Positions 21,464 to 33,255 of a DNA stretch of 64,000 nt are shown piece after piece. Within the stretch, counting starts at the first letter, position 1. The number at the start of each line of letters is the position of its first letter. The notes below the pieces were generated by a model. It saw nothing but the letters and a program-made list of their open reading frames with translations, was not told where the DNA came from and did not search any database. Origin of the DNA: Diaporthe sp. PMI_573 (taxonomy: Eukaryota > Ascomycota > Sordariomycetes > Diaporthales > Diaporthaceae); the NCBI GenBank assembly GCA_021399435.1, contig JAJTUP010000038.1:652853-716852 (forward strand). The letters run 5' to 3'. The position numbers were made by a program, and so were the translations under genes.

Positions 21464-24097
21464 CCTGCTGAGCTGCAGCGGATCCTCTCCCGGATCGAAG
21501 AGAGGAATAGAGGTAAGGCGTCATTCCCGAGCTTCTGGTGTTAAGCTAACGGAGCGAAGCCGAGACGCGACGGGAACTCCACTCCTGGCTCGGCCGCTGG
21601 TCCCCAAACGAACGCTACCATGACTCCCTCCCGAAGAGGCTCGTCGGCACCTGCGATTGGATCTTCTACCGGTCTGCATTCCAGAACTGGCTTAACCAAG
21701 AATTCCCCACAGGCGCAAAGCTGCTGTGGATCCACGGACCCGCGGGGTTCGGCAAGACGATTCTCTGCGCGCACGTTGTCGAACACCTCTCGTCCACGCT
21801 TGAGACACCCGTCGCCCATTTATTCTTCTCATCCGACCTCGAGAGCCGTGAAGACCCTTTCGTGGCCGTACGATCATGGATTTCCCAGGTCGTGTCGCAG
21901 CACGAGGGTGCGTTCGAGCACGTCCGCCAGAGATGGGAGGCTGATTCGGATCCCATCGCGACCCGTGCGAATGCCGTCATGCTCTTCACACAGCTCCTCC
22001 ACGTTGTTCCCGGCTGTACATTCGTTGTCGACGGTCTAGATGAATGCACCTACTTGGACAACAGCAACATGTCTGTTACCAGATTCCTCCACACTGTTAC
22101 GGACGCGGTTGTTGGGACGAACACTCGCGTTCTCGTGGTCAGTCGCGCCGAGCCAGAGATCCGACACGCCTTCACAGACGACGCGCTTATGAACTTTGCC
22201 GAATATGAGATTTCACTCGATGACGTACGATCCGACACAGCCGCCTATTCCAGAGACATCATCGACAGAAAACTACCCAACAAGAACGACGATTTGCGAT
22301 CGACCCTCTCCGAAGCCATGGCCGATCAATGCGCAGGCCAGTTCCTCTGGCTGAAGATGCAGGAGAAATCTTTGAGGAGAGGGATGAACAAGAAACAGCT
22401 CCAGCACACCATCAAGGAAACTCCGGCTGGGCTGGACCAATTATACGACCGAAGCTGGCAGAGAATCACCCAGTCCCGAGACTGGGAGAGGCAACGTATC
22501 TACGCCCTATTACGCTGGGCGGCATTCGCACTACGGCCCCTGACAGTCTGCGAGGTCACCGAAGCTGTCCTTATCGACGAATCCGAAGACCTGCCCATCG
22601 AAGATCTCCCCGACGCTGTGGATGACGACTACATCGACAGCGAAATAGTCGGTCTTTGTGGGCCTCTCTTGGAGGTCAGGAGCCAGCACTCGGACACCTC
22701 CGCTGGCCTACGAACGGTGCACCTGACACACTTTTCCGTCAAGCAGTACCTGCTGTCTAATCTCCCCACGCCTGGCTGGATCCGGGAGAACGAGCGATTG
22801 CGGGGTGAATACCAAAACACCTTGCTCGCCAAGGCCTGCCGCCTGCCTTTACTACATCAATTTCCGGCGAGTCTGGCGAGAAGCCCCAGATTACCCCTCC
22901 TGTCTCGCCATGGCATTCCGCGACTACGCAGCAGCGTCTTGGCATCACCATATCAAGTCCGGCTTGCGCACCTATGAGGAAATATCGACGCTTACCATCC
23001 GATTCCTTGATAGAAGTAACCCCGCCTGGAATGCTTGGAGGGCATGGTTCGATGAACAGGATGCTGAGCTTCAGAAACTTGGGACTGAATCCACCTCACC
23101 TGGCCCGCTCTATTACGCAGTGGAGCTCGAGTTAACAGATGTGGCGAGTGCTTTGATAAAAGAACAGAATTGTGACGTGAATGAAAGAAACGACCTTAGA
23201 AGATCAGCTCTCGACGTTGCATGCGCAAAGGGGAGCAAAGAAGTTGTGAAAATACTCCTTGATGCGAACGCCGACATATCAACTACCGACAAGAATGGGT
23301 GGACGCCGTTGCATTCGGCATCAGAGAATGGACACATCGAGGTGGTCAAGCTGCTTACCGAGAAGGGTGCTGACACTGCGGTTGCAACCAAGGACGGGTT
23401 AACGCCATTGCATTCAGCATCAAATAATGGACACGTCGAGGTGGTCAAGCTGCTCATTGAGGAGGGTGCTAGCGTCACAGTCACAGATGACGACGGGTGG
23501 ACGCCATTGCATTTAGCATCGCAGGATGGACACATCGAGGTGGTCAGGCTGCTGCTAACAACTCTGGGCGTCGAAACTAGCAGGGCAGACAACCATGGCC
23601 GTACGGCGTTGTTCTACGCCTCCAGATGTGGGCACAACAATGTGGTTCAAGCGCTGCTTGCCGATGGGCGAATCGATCCCGGCATCAAGGACTGGTACCA
23701 TTCGACATCGTTGTTTGCTGCCGTGAGGAACGGCCACTTCGAAGTGGTGGAGCTTTTAACCGCGGCCGGAGGCATGACCATTGAGGGCCATGACGGTTTT
23801 GGTCGGAGTCTCTTCTGGTGGGCGTGGCGCACTGGCAATCTTCAGGTCCTTCAGCTCCTAGTGCAGCATGCCGAAAGGGCAGGCAGTCCCATCCCCAACG
23901 ACCCTGCTCCAGTCACTGCCATTTCTATTCCGTTTGATCATGAATCCGCTTGGTGCAACGCCTGTACACTGAGCATCCGGGAAGGCAGTGGGTATTCTTG
24001 CAGAGTGTGTGACAGCCGGGGCTTCTGCTTGTGCGTCGAGTGCTTTGACGGAGGTATCCGATGCCCGGACAGCTCTCATGTGCTGGTGCCTCAGTGA
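21464..24097 (+). pseudogene. NACHT-ankyrin-ZZ-finger NLR, 5' end replaced and frameshifted
   Basis: Order: a short helix (AELQRILSRIEERNR), a likely intron at about 21513-21545, then a P-loop NTPase with Walker A GPAGFGKT (about 21739) and Walker B FVVDGLDECTYLD (about 22022). A winged-helix-like region follows and then six or so ankyrin repeats (23170-23800, with GWTPLHSASENGHIEVVKLL units). The C-terminus is a ZZ-type zinc finger with CNAC, CRVC and CVEC pairs. Around 22834-22847 GCCTGCC is tandemly duplicated. The extra 7 bases shift the frame between KAC and YYINFRRVWREAPDYPSC. No N-terminal effector domain precedes the helix, because the neighbouring repeat-family ORF occupies that place. 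STAND receptors of this kind mediate fungal non-self recognition. Confidence 0.75.
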
Positions 24098-24221
24098 GCG
24101 CCCGGAAGACCTATCCCTGATGGCCTGCCTGGCGGTATGATGTGAGTGATTTGCAACACCTCGCTAAGTATGCACGTGTCTTTCGATGAAGCTAAGGCTT
24201 TGTAACCCCGGTCTCTTCCTC

Positions 24222-25170
24222 CTACTTAGCGATTGTGGCTTCTGTCTTGGTGTCGTCGACCATAGGGCTTTCGACCTCATATTTCTGCTTACGCGAGAAA
24301 TACTCCCACTGCGCGTCTATGGTAGTCATGCCATACTTTTCCGGCTTGTTTTTGGTGCTGAAGGGCTCCCATAGTATGGAAAACTCTGGTCGGAACAGTG
24401 CCTTCCAGGCATCACCGCCTCGGCCCCGGAGTCTACGCAGCAGGATGTTGAAGAGGTGTGCCATCGCCTCAGGGTGGAATGCGTAGCCAAAGCGCTTCAT
24501 CAGATGAGGCCGCGTACTCAGGGAGCTCATGACAACCAGCACATGCAGACATTGCCACAGCTTTAGGTCATGAGTAACAGGCGTGGTAAGGATGCGAAGG
24601 TTGACAACCGAAAGCAGTTGGGCCGCTCTGTCAGCCACGGCCTTGTCCAGCAAAAGCAACTGGCAGAGCATAAGCCCTAAGTCGGGGTTGTAGGAGGTCA
24701 GTCGGATTGATGATGATTAAGGCCAATATTTATGCACACCTACCTGGGTCGAACTGTGTAACTCTGAATCTCTGCTGGTCTGCGTAAAGATTGGGAGAAC
24801 CTGTTCGTGACCCAGCCAACTCTGTTGGTGTATTGCCTCGAGTTGCGTTGGGAGCGGCCCCGGTGATCGTCTTCCCGCGGATGTAACAAGTCAAGTCCAT
24901 ATAGTGTGACGCCGGAACAATGAATGATGGAGTCAAGTGAATCGTATGACCGGAAGCCTGCAGGCGCAGTGACATCTTGAGCAGGGCAAGAAGCTTGGAA
25001 GGCGGAGTCGATTCGTGGTCATCGAGTCCAGCGACAAACCGGAGCAGCTTGTCGAAAGCAAGCAGATGGATCTCCTTGCAAGAGGCGAAACGACCCTTCT
25101 CTAGGTCCGTTGACGAAGCCGAAGCTAGAAGCAGGCGGGCAATGGTTATATACAGATTGACTTCGTCCAA
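24222..25170 (-). CDS. Hypothetical protein, at least two exons, start unresolved
   Basis: Exons 25170-24744 and 24676-24222 join in phase across a 67-bp intron (donor GTAGGT, acceptor CTTAG) to give at least 293 residues. The junction reads QFDPG-LMLCQLLLLDKAV. The frame remains open a little upstream of 25170 but no ATG is evident, so another 5' exon is probable (an ATG near 25264 is one candidate). The sequence is helical with LLASASSTDLEKGRF and LWEPFSTKNKPEKYG segments. No domain is recognised. It lies downstream of, and on the same strand as, the intact NACHT gene. Confidence 0.55.
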
Positions 25171-25405
25171 CGACAGCGTCTTGCTGCGGCCTGGAGTACG
25201 CCTCGTTTCTCTCTCGCAGGCTTAGAAATTCCTACATACATAATTCCGATTTTGAGAGGGGCATGCTGTGCATTACATCAGCTACGAAATTTATGCAACA
25301 TGGAACACAGTCCGAGAGCAGGTGGCAAGCTTGCCTTTACGAGCGACATGTCCTTGTCCAAAACCTTTCCAGACTCGAGACCATTATCGTGAGTTTTTAT
25401 TCAAT

Positions 25406-28400
25406 CTAGGCTAACTCTATATTTTCGCAGAGAACTTGCAAAATTTCCAGCGAATTATTCTTGTTTTCACGAGTTTCATCCTTCAGAACCAGTTGTCCGT
25501 CGTCATCACGTCTCATAGCTGAAAGGGGATCCATACCGGTACAGACCAAGAAGCGGCACATGTCCAAATCACCAAGCCGCACAGCTATGCGCAAAGCATT
25601 TTGCTGTGGCTCCTCGCGTAGAACCCAACGCGTCAATTGGTTCTTGAGCTCTGCGTTATGCTGAGCTCTTACAATGAGCCGTCGGACGATAGGCATACAA
25701 CCTGCGCCAGCAGCCACACATAGTAATTCATTGCCCCATTGTTCCCGAACTAAGTTATCAAGCACGGAGTCGACAAGATCAAACACTGGATCCCAATCCT
25801 TGCATTTCGCAGTGGAAAGAGACCATCGTTTGATAATGAGTCGAAAGAAGTCAAGGTTCCGAAGTTGATGACCATGTTTACTCTCGAGGAGTATCTTGAG
25901 CCTGGACAAATCGCCCCATTGAAGAATCTGACTGGCAGCTCCCATCATGGGATTTGGAAGGAACTTGTCTTTGCCAAAGTCGGAATCCTCGAGCATTCTA
26001 CGTAGCATTGCTGCTGAGCCGTATAGCGAGGTGATGCTGAGGGGGTCATACAGACTGCTGTCGAACTCGAATCTGGGCAGGATCGCACAATCCGGACGTC
26101 GGTTTTGCTGAATCCAATTATCAAGCCGCGTTGAGCCTGCTCGGCATAATTTCTCCAAACTGAACAAGCTCGGAAGAGGCTCGACTGTGACAGCGCCAAA
26201 GTGATGTACCCAGTGGCACGATGCGTAGGTGAATAACTCGCCAAAGCCACGTTCAGTGGGGTCGTAGCGAATCATGTCTTCTTCCCAGTCTTCCCACGAG
26301 CAATGTGGATCGTACTCCGCCGGCGGAGTCTCCTCGTCGAACAAATCGACATCCTGAGGTAGCGCTTCGATTGCCACTTGCGCTGCAGAAAATATCTTGG
26401 TGGTGCCAATCTCATCCAATGCAAGATATTTGAAGCAGATGTCCAAAATAAAGCTCTCAAGCCTCTCGACACATCGATGAAAAAGTGCTTGATCGGTTGT
26501 CGTTGAGTTAGGAGTTTGCAAACAAGGCTGATCCGTCCACTCCTTTATAATGAACTCCCTGACCGACTGGTGTATAAGTTGAATTTGACGCTTCTTTAGG
26601 TCGCTGAAATCAAGTCGAGCAATGAATGGATAGACAAGACTGATTACTCTCTGATGGTCGACTAAATCACCAAGAGCAGCCACGGTGGCTATCTCCCGTT
26701 GAGAGGTCCCCACTGCAGCCGCCCAGGCGAACTCTAGTATGCTTAGGGGCCTGCGGGTGACTGCGAGAATCCTCAAAGCTGTGCTGGCAATCTCCTTGTT
26801 CTCAGGGTCATTGGAAGTGCATCGTATAAATAAGGTGCGGTAGAGCTCTGAGAGCTGTCCAGGTAACGGCAATCCTTCTAGGAACAGTCGCATTGGGCCA
26901 AGCGCCCTGATTCCACGGACTTCGATGAGTTCAATTACCATCTTGGTCCATATGGCGCTTCCTTGAGCCAAACGAGATAGTCTCTCTATGACGAGTGTTT
27001 TGACGTCTTTCGACAGATAGGAAAGTCGCCTCTCGACTGATTTCTCAACAATAATGCCATCTCGCTTGGCGTCGCAAGGTAGATAGATCTTGGCCATCCC
27101 GTCGACCTGACTCAGAATCTCTTCTTGAGGGCGGGAAGACAAGAAAACCTTCAGCCTTGAGATCTTTTGCGTCAAGATTCTTAACGATTGGAGAAGAATG
27201 CTTCGGGAGGCTCTGTCGCACTCATCGAGGCCATCAATGAGCAAAAATAGTGGACGATCGATTGCTTCCAGCAACATTTGCAAAAACTCTTCCAGTTTCT
27301 TGGTATCTGTTGCTGGATCGAAATTCCCAGAAGACTGAGCCTGCTTGTAACGGTCAAAGAATTCTTTCTTCAGGCCAGGGAGTTGTTCAAGGAGCGATAG
27401 AATCAGGCAAGAGAATATTTGAACGGTCTGGCCCGTCCCATCATCTCGACAATAATAGAAGCATACCTTAGACTGAGGAAGTTGCTGCTCAGATCTTCGT
27501 CTCAGTTCGTCGACAAGGAATGCGATGGCAACGGTCTTTCCGCTGCCCATTTCGCCAAGGAGCATCACCTGCTCGGAATTGGAGGTGCAATACCAGTCGA
27601 TGAAGTTGGAATCCACGAGCAAAAAGTCGCAAGCCTGATCAGCTCGGAGATCCCGTAGATAGGCGTGGTATTGACTCTGCCGCTTCATGTTGCTACTGCC
27701 CAGCCACCTACTGACTAAGGTCGGGTGAGAATGCATCAACTAAGTTTGAATAATGACAACTTACTTTCCTGATCATATAGCATGGCCTTGATATCTTCAA
27801 CAATCTCCAATGTCGCTTTCTGTACGAGCTTTCGAAGAGTGTCGGCCTGTCTGAGGAAGTCTTGGACAATACTAGGCAGACGACCGTTCTCCAAGATCAG
27901 GCCGACGACTAATTTCGCGCCTTTTCTAGATAAAATCTCAAATGCAGCTTTGTAGAACTCGAGAAGTTTCTTGTACACCGAGACGAGCGCCTGCAGAATG
28001 TTAGAAAAGTTCGCAGAATTAAGTGTAAATCGACTTGTCACCTTGTGAATATCCTTCTTGTCGGCCTTCTGGCCAAGCGTATCGCAGTCATCAATGTAGG
28101 AAATCTGCTCCAGCATTTCCGCGATTTGCTTGGCAAAATCTAGGTCGGCAGTTGAAACGCTGATAGCAATCTGTGTAAACGCGATAAGTTCTTGCTTTTG
28201 ATTTTACACAATCATGGCTGAATGCAATGGGTAATGTGTCTGGACAGAGCTTACCGTCGTCACGCCCCGGACCATACCAAAAACTGTCGATGCTGTTGGG
28301 TCAAGGCTCGCCAGGGGACTGGCCAGGTCTAATGCCAACTTGAATCTCTCAAGGGGTACCTGTATAGATCGCAAGTATTTCACGCCCCTCAGGAAAGCTG

Positions 28401-28758
28401 AATCTTGGGTGGCTTCATTGTCAATTTCTCCGAGTTCCTTGAAAAGCTGTTCGACGTTTCTGCCCTTGAGCATAGCAATGTCTATGTCTTCCCCGAGACT
28501 TTCGACCGCCTCGCGATACGCTGTACTCCAGAGGTCTCTAGAAACAGCATCATCTATGCGATCAACACTTGTGGACCGATCGATAGTGAGACTTTGTTCA
28601 GAATGGTTGGTGTTGAGGGCAGCCTGGTCCGTTGGGTTTCGGGCTCCGTCACGGCTGGTGTTTGGCGCCTCTCTAGAAGTATCACTCGCTTGATTGGAAG
28701 GCAGCGAGCATGCTGTAGATGGCGGATATTGAGAGTTTGGGGCTGTGCTGATGGCCAT
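25406..28758 (-). CDS. NACHT-domain STAND receptor (NLR), four exons, intact
   Basis: Exons 28758-28255, 28170-28042, 27990-27765 and 27714-25406 join to 1055 residues without a stop. All introns have GT-AG ends. The N-terminal 280 residues are a helical fungal STAND effector-type domain, with SPLASLDPTASTVFGMVRGV and ALVSVYKKLLEFYKAAFEIL segments, similar to the Goodbye-like class. The NACHT NTPase follows, with Walker A GEMGSGKT, Walker B PLFLLIDGLDECD and a sensor segment VFLSSRPQEEIL. The C-terminal 400 residues look like weak ankyrin-type repeats (LCVAAGAGCMPIVRRLIVRA, RIAVRLGDLDMCRFLVCTGM). An upstream ATG frame at 28958-28810 (MTSSTKHNEGFRSRL) resembles typical NACHT-protein N-termini and may be an extra first exon, but I could not join it in phase. 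Confidence 0.85.
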
Positions 28759-29942
28759 GGACTAATTAGCACAACCTTGCTGATGAGATGGAGACGATAA
28801 TCGACTCACATGGCCACAAGATCACGACCTTGCTGAGTGCTCTGAGATGGGTCGGTGCTTCCATGGTCGGATGGACTGCGGGACTTCGATCGTAGTCTTT
28901 CTAATCGCACGCGCAACCTAGATCGGAATCCTTCGTTATGCTTTGTTGAAGATGTCATCGGAAAGTGATGCTGGAATGGTTTTGGTCAATGCTTTGGTTC
29001 CTTACTAGTCAAGCCACCGGTTGTCCATGGCTTTGGTAGTCAGTTCAGCGACGCTCTCGGCTATAACCGTGTTTGACTCCGAAGCTAAGAGACGCCTGGC
29101 GAGCGGGGCTATCAGATGACTCATGGCTCTTGACGTGCTTTTCTTAGGCGGGGTAGGCCCACACCTGACACTTCACACCATTGGACATTTCTGCTGCCCT
29201 CTTCTCCTTCTTCTCCATCTTCGCTAACCAGGTAGCCGTCGGAAAAAAGTTGCTGTCGCTGTTGCGAAAATTTTCTTCCTCCAACTCGGTCGAGAAACGC
29301 AGTTCGCCATGTCATAGAAACGAAGGCATCGATGACCAGTTGATGATTAGGCGGAGACAGTGCCAAGTCGACACGGTTCCACTTTGGCGCACGTTGTCAA
29401 AAACCCCGCACAAGGCACCGATTAGGCATGCGTGTACAACTTTTCCGCTTCTCAAACTTCGTAAGCCTATTTGAACTGCATTCATAATCATCCAAGCTAC
29501 CCCTTCTTGGTCTGGAATCCCAAAACCATCGGAGTCGGCGCGTTGGTGAGTGGATCGTCCCGTACTCCCACCTGAAGAGAATCTAATACCTCACAGTCAC
29601 GCCGTATCCCAGACGCACACGCCCAACCCGGCCACGATCACGGCACGCCAGATATCCTCCGGCCATTCGACCCTTCGGATACAGTTGTGGAAGAACGTCC
29701 AATTTTAGCAGCACCACATACAGATCCGACCCAGTCGCCGCTCTCATTTCCTGGCCATCCACCTTTTGCAAGTGTCCCTTTTGAAGCAGAGTCCGAAAAA
29801 AATCTTGGTTTGTTCGTTGCTGCTACTCGTGGGGTGTCCGGCATTCTCGAGATCTACGTCTACCAACTTTTACCGCACCGCAGCGATACGAGAGACCAAG
29901 AAGAAGAGCAAGATTAATCTACGTCGGTAATTCTGGCTCAAC
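28759..29942. other. Promoter region of the NACHT gene and unassigned frames
   Basis: This holds the NACHT 5' region and a possible first exon (28958-28810). An open frame at about 29590-29917 on the plus strand ends in an acidic tail but has no recognisable domain and no good start, so I do not call it a gene. Confidence 0.4.
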
Positions 29943-30668
29943 ATGGGTCCTGAAGGCAAGCACACGCGTAGCCATTGCCCCGGACCAGGCTCGAGATTCG
30001 GACAGGCCTCTCAGTCAACAGCATCTGGGGCAATTGGTTTTCTGGACCTGCCTACAAGGACTCGCCAGGACGTATACAAACGAGTACTCGCGGTGGGACA
30101 TCCAGTCTATCTCTTTCAAGATGTTGGACCTCGAGTGGAGACATTTGCGCCCGACAAACCTAAGTGGTGGCTTGCATTACTGTATACCAACCAACAAATA
30201 TACAGTGAGGCTAAGGCAGTCCTATACGGAAGGAATTGTTTCTATTTGATGGACAGGCCGCAACAACAAGACGCTCTCCTACGGTCTTTTCTTAACTGCA
30301 TTGGAGCATCCAATGCAGATTTACTATCCTGTTTGTGCATCAGCTTCCCAGTCGTGGAGAAGGCACAAGATCAACCAGAAAAGGTCAGGATCAGAGAAGA
30401 CAGCTTTCAGAATTTGGGTCTCCTTCAGTCAAATTGCGCCAACTTAACGACATTGGAAATGCAAATCTCCAAGGAGAATTCCAGGTTTCTAGCAGAGGCG
30501 GACGGGGGGGACGCACAGTTTGTTCGAGCGGCACTGCTGCGAATTGGTGATCAGCTAAAAGCAATTTCTTCGGTGGAGAAGATCATCGCCAGACTCTACG
30601 TTAAAGATCTGGCCCCTCTGGTGATTGATATTATGCAAGGGCTTGGGTGGGTGGTCCTGAACGGATAA
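29943..30668 (+). CDS. F-box-like / DUF7730-type fungal protein
   Basis: A single exon of 241 residues. Near residue 32 the segment IGFLDLPTRTRQDVYKRVL has the pattern FLxLPxxxRxxIYxxxL. About 50 residues later comes LLYTNQQIYSEAKAVLYGRN, matching the LLxTCRQIYxEAxxxLYxxN pattern. This pair defines a very large fungal group of F-box-like proteins of unknown substrate. The rest is helical and ends at a TAA soon after DIMQGLGWVVLNG. The frame is intact. F-box proteins generally act as substrate adaptors for SCF ubiquitin ligases, but this subfamily has no established role. Confidence 0.65.
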   Translation: MGPEGKHTRSHCPGPGSRFGQASQSTASGAIGFLDLPTRTRQDVYKRVLAVGHPVYLFQDVGPRVETFAPDKPKWWLALLYTNQQIYSEAKAVLYGRNCFYLMDRPQQQDALLRSFLNCIGASNADLLSCLCISFPVVEKAQDQPEKVRIREDSFQNLGLLQSNCANLTTLEMQISKENSRFLAEADGGDAQFVRAALLRIGDQLKAISSVEKIIARLYVKDLAPLVIDIMQGLGWVVLNG

Positions 30669-30773
30669 TATAGCTGATAGACAAGTGATTTCCTAGCAAT
30701 CCGTTAGGTCTAGGTTATCACAAGTTGCGAGGCCAAGTTAGAGCTATTCCCGGTCTGTAAGATGGTGTAATGA

Positions 30774-31031
30774 TCACACCAAACATTTATCAAGAATAGG
30801 TAGACTGACCTGGTCTTCTTCTAGGAGGGTCAGCGGCATAATCATGATGCAAATTCCACCGCTTAGAGCTGGAACTGCCTGAAAGACGACACTCTTGCCC
30901 CAGCCAGTAGGCGCAATCAGGATTAGGTCTTGCTGATCCACCACGAGCTTGTATACCGCCTCCACTTGTCCGGGTCGCGGCCTGAACCCTACTCTACTTT
31001 CAATCCTCGATGCCAATTGCGTCCTATCCAT
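30774..31031 (-). pseudogene. RecQ-type helicase N-terminal fragment
   Basis: 85 codons beginning MDRTQLASRIESRVGFR. They contain a RecQ-like Q motif region (FRPRPGQVEAVYKLV), Walker A APTGWGKS and motif Ia-like MPLTLLEEDQV, then a stop. A working RecQ helicase needs about 350 more residues with the DEAH box and motifs II-VI, which are absent downstream. It is therefore a truncated copy, adjacent to LINE debris. RecQ-like helicase fragments are common in fungal accessory and subtelomeric regions. Confidence 0.7.
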
Positions 31032-31575
31032 GGCCGAGGTGGCAATTTGACCTAGACGCGACCTGGCCGGATGGAATCGTCAGTCGGAGCTTGCCAGAGA
31101 GTTAAAATGCGTCTGGGGAATCGTACATATAATCGCGAGACGACGTCCGTGGAAGTAACCACACGTCGACTACCAGGAGCAAGTTGCGCAGCACGCGCAG
31201 CATTGACCGCGATATCTCAACAATGAAGCATCATATCCAAATGACACTCAATTCAATCGGTAGCTGAGACGTTATAGATCTTTCGCACACAGCTATTTTG
31301 ATGTTTTCTGTTGCATTAAAGGTGATATGAGGCGTTGTAATTCTCTTGATGAAATCGGTCTGGCGTAACAGATGGGGATACATAATTTACAGCTAAGGAC
31401 ACATACAAAATGTATGTATCCTAAGGGGTGGGCCACCAAATTGTGCCAAAAATCTCTCAGGCCCACACACAGAATCACGTGCGCTTAGCGCTTGCGTCTA
31501 TTCGGCTAGTGTGTGGGTCTGAGTGCCTGAGGTAAACGAACACGAGCGGCTGAATCCCGAGAATGCAGACCAGAT

Positions 31576-32342
31576 GTGCCACCACATCTAGCACGATCCA
31601 CAAGGATAAGACTAGCGATAACCAAGCAGCGGCAAACAAGAACACTACCAGAAAGAGTCGGGAAATACTCGAAGCAGATAGATACGGCACTGCCAGGCAA
31701 GCATACCCGTACTCTATATGACCCGCTGAAGAGGAAGGAAGCAGACGTACTATCACAGCTCCGCACCGGAATGGTGAGACTTAACAGCTTTCTATGCAAG
31801 ATAGGAACGATGGAATCGGACACTTGCGAATGCGGGCTAGCATCAGAGACAGTGGAACACTTCCTATTCCGCTGCGCAAAATGGACCGCGCAACGGGAAG
31901 GCATGTTGCGATGCTCACAGACAAAGATGGGAAACCTATCATACTTCCTGGGGGGGAAGGCGGCGTCTGACGGTGACAAATGGACACCAGACATGCGGGC
32001 AGTACGGGCGACGATCAAATTTGCCATTGCAACGGGGAGGCTTGACATGGACCAGAAGCCTCAGGCACACTAACTATTCAGATTGAATCCTACTAACATC
32101 ATACAGTCTCATTTTGGCAGACCGTGCTTCAGCTGCTGAGGATAGGATGCTGAACACTTGGAGAAATTGGCCTTCAAGCAGGCCTGTCACTGCATATACA
32201 TCAGATTGGACCAGTCAGTGGAGTGAAATTGTGGGGCTTCGGGTGATTATGGAAGAACCGTACGAAACGAAAATAGCTTAGCGCAAAGGCCCTCTGGGGT
32301 GTGTCCCCCCGGGCGAAATAAAATCCATCCATCCATCCACCA
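31576..32342 (+). mobile_element. 5'-truncated Tad-type LINE (3' end of ORF2 plus tail)
   Basis: The frame 31576-32073 encodes the C-terminal end of a fungal non-LTR retrotransposon ORF2. It has TRTLPERVGKYSKQIDTALP, then LSQLRTGMVRLNSFLCKIG, then a Cys/His knuckle (CECGLASETVEHFLFRC) and a final basic tail. The reverse transcriptase and endonuclease are missing, as expected for 5'-truncated insertion. About 270 bp of 3' UTR follow and the element ends in a short (ATCC)n tail at about 32325-32340 after AATAAA. The left boundary is not exactly defined and no target duplication was identified. Confidence 0.75.
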
Positions 32343-32397
32343 CTAAGGGCTACGAAACTTGTCGGTATGAGCCAGCCAACTATAGAGTAGCCAAAAA

Positions 32398-33255
32398 ATG
32401 CACCCAAAGATGATTGAGTTCCTCGACATGGTTACGACCAGGCCCATGATCCTGGACCACATTATGGACGGGCTTTCCGCTACGGACTCGTCGTCGCTCT
32501 TGTATGCCCTCAGAATTTCGGACCCAAGCCCGACCATGCTGTCGTACCTAAACTTCATCAGGGACTTCCCCGAGGAGGAGCACACAATCACAGACTACAT
32601 CAGACACGGACACAAGATCGTGTTTATGGGCGAAGGCTTCAAGAGGCTCTCGGACAGGATAGAGAAGCCGTACTTGAAGCGTACGGGCATCAACGATGAC
32701 ACAATCTGTATCGCGGTGCTGGTCGTGCCAACCATCGCGAGCATCCAGTACATCATGGAGAGCGAAACGGCCGCCGTCTTCAATGACAATCTCCACGGGA
32801 CCCGCCTGAAGTTGCCGATCAGACATCTGACCGCCGTTAAGAAGCCCAATGAGAACGGGGTGTCGATCTTCTATAAGTACGACTGCGAGGGAATATATGG
32901 GCATGTGGTCAAGATGACGAGTACTTTAGTCTCCGAGCAGATGTCTGGGGACATGCGCGTGTGGAACACCGACTCGGACGGCATGGAGACGTTTAAATAC
33001 GTCTACGAGAGGGCGCCTACCCTTATGGAGACGACGGTTCCCGCTATGATGTACGAGCTCACTGACGTGGCGTCTGAGGAACGTGCCAATGTTGGGATCC
33101 CGTACTACGACTTTACCGGCTGTACGAGGGGGATTGCGCGCGGAGGCTTCTTTCTCTTTAACCCCTCTTGGCCCACCCGTACCCAACTGTCGAGCATCAG
33201 TGCGTCTGACTCAGCACCTCCGTATGCTATTCTCAGTGTACTCATACTGACATAG
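32398..33255 (+). CDS. Hypothetical protein with F-box-like N-terminus
   Basis: 285 residues in one exon from the ATG at 32398, about 55 bp after the LINE tail. The first 45 residues (MIEFLDMVTTRPMILDHIMD, then LSATDSSSLLYALRI) have an F-box-like helix pattern. The remainder is a mixed alpha/beta sequence with no recognised domain. The last 50 codons overlap, antisense, the 3' end of the minus-strand gene at 33105-33860, so either the genes truly converge with overlap or one of them ends earlier. The frame is intact. Confidence 0.55.
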   Translation: MHPKMIEFLDMVTTRPMILDHIMDGLSATDSSSLLYALRISDPSPTMLSYLNFIRDFPEEEHTITDYIRHGHKIVFMGEGFKRLSDRIEKPYLKRTGINDDTICIAVLVVPTIASIQYIMESETAAVFNDNLHGTRLKLPIRHLTAVKKPNENGVSIFYKYDCEGIYGHVVKMTSTLVSEQMSGDMRVWNTDSDGMETFKYVYERAPTLMETTVPAMMYELTDVASEERANVGIPYYDFTGCTRGIARGGFFLFNPSWPTRTQLSSISASDSAPPYAILSVLILT

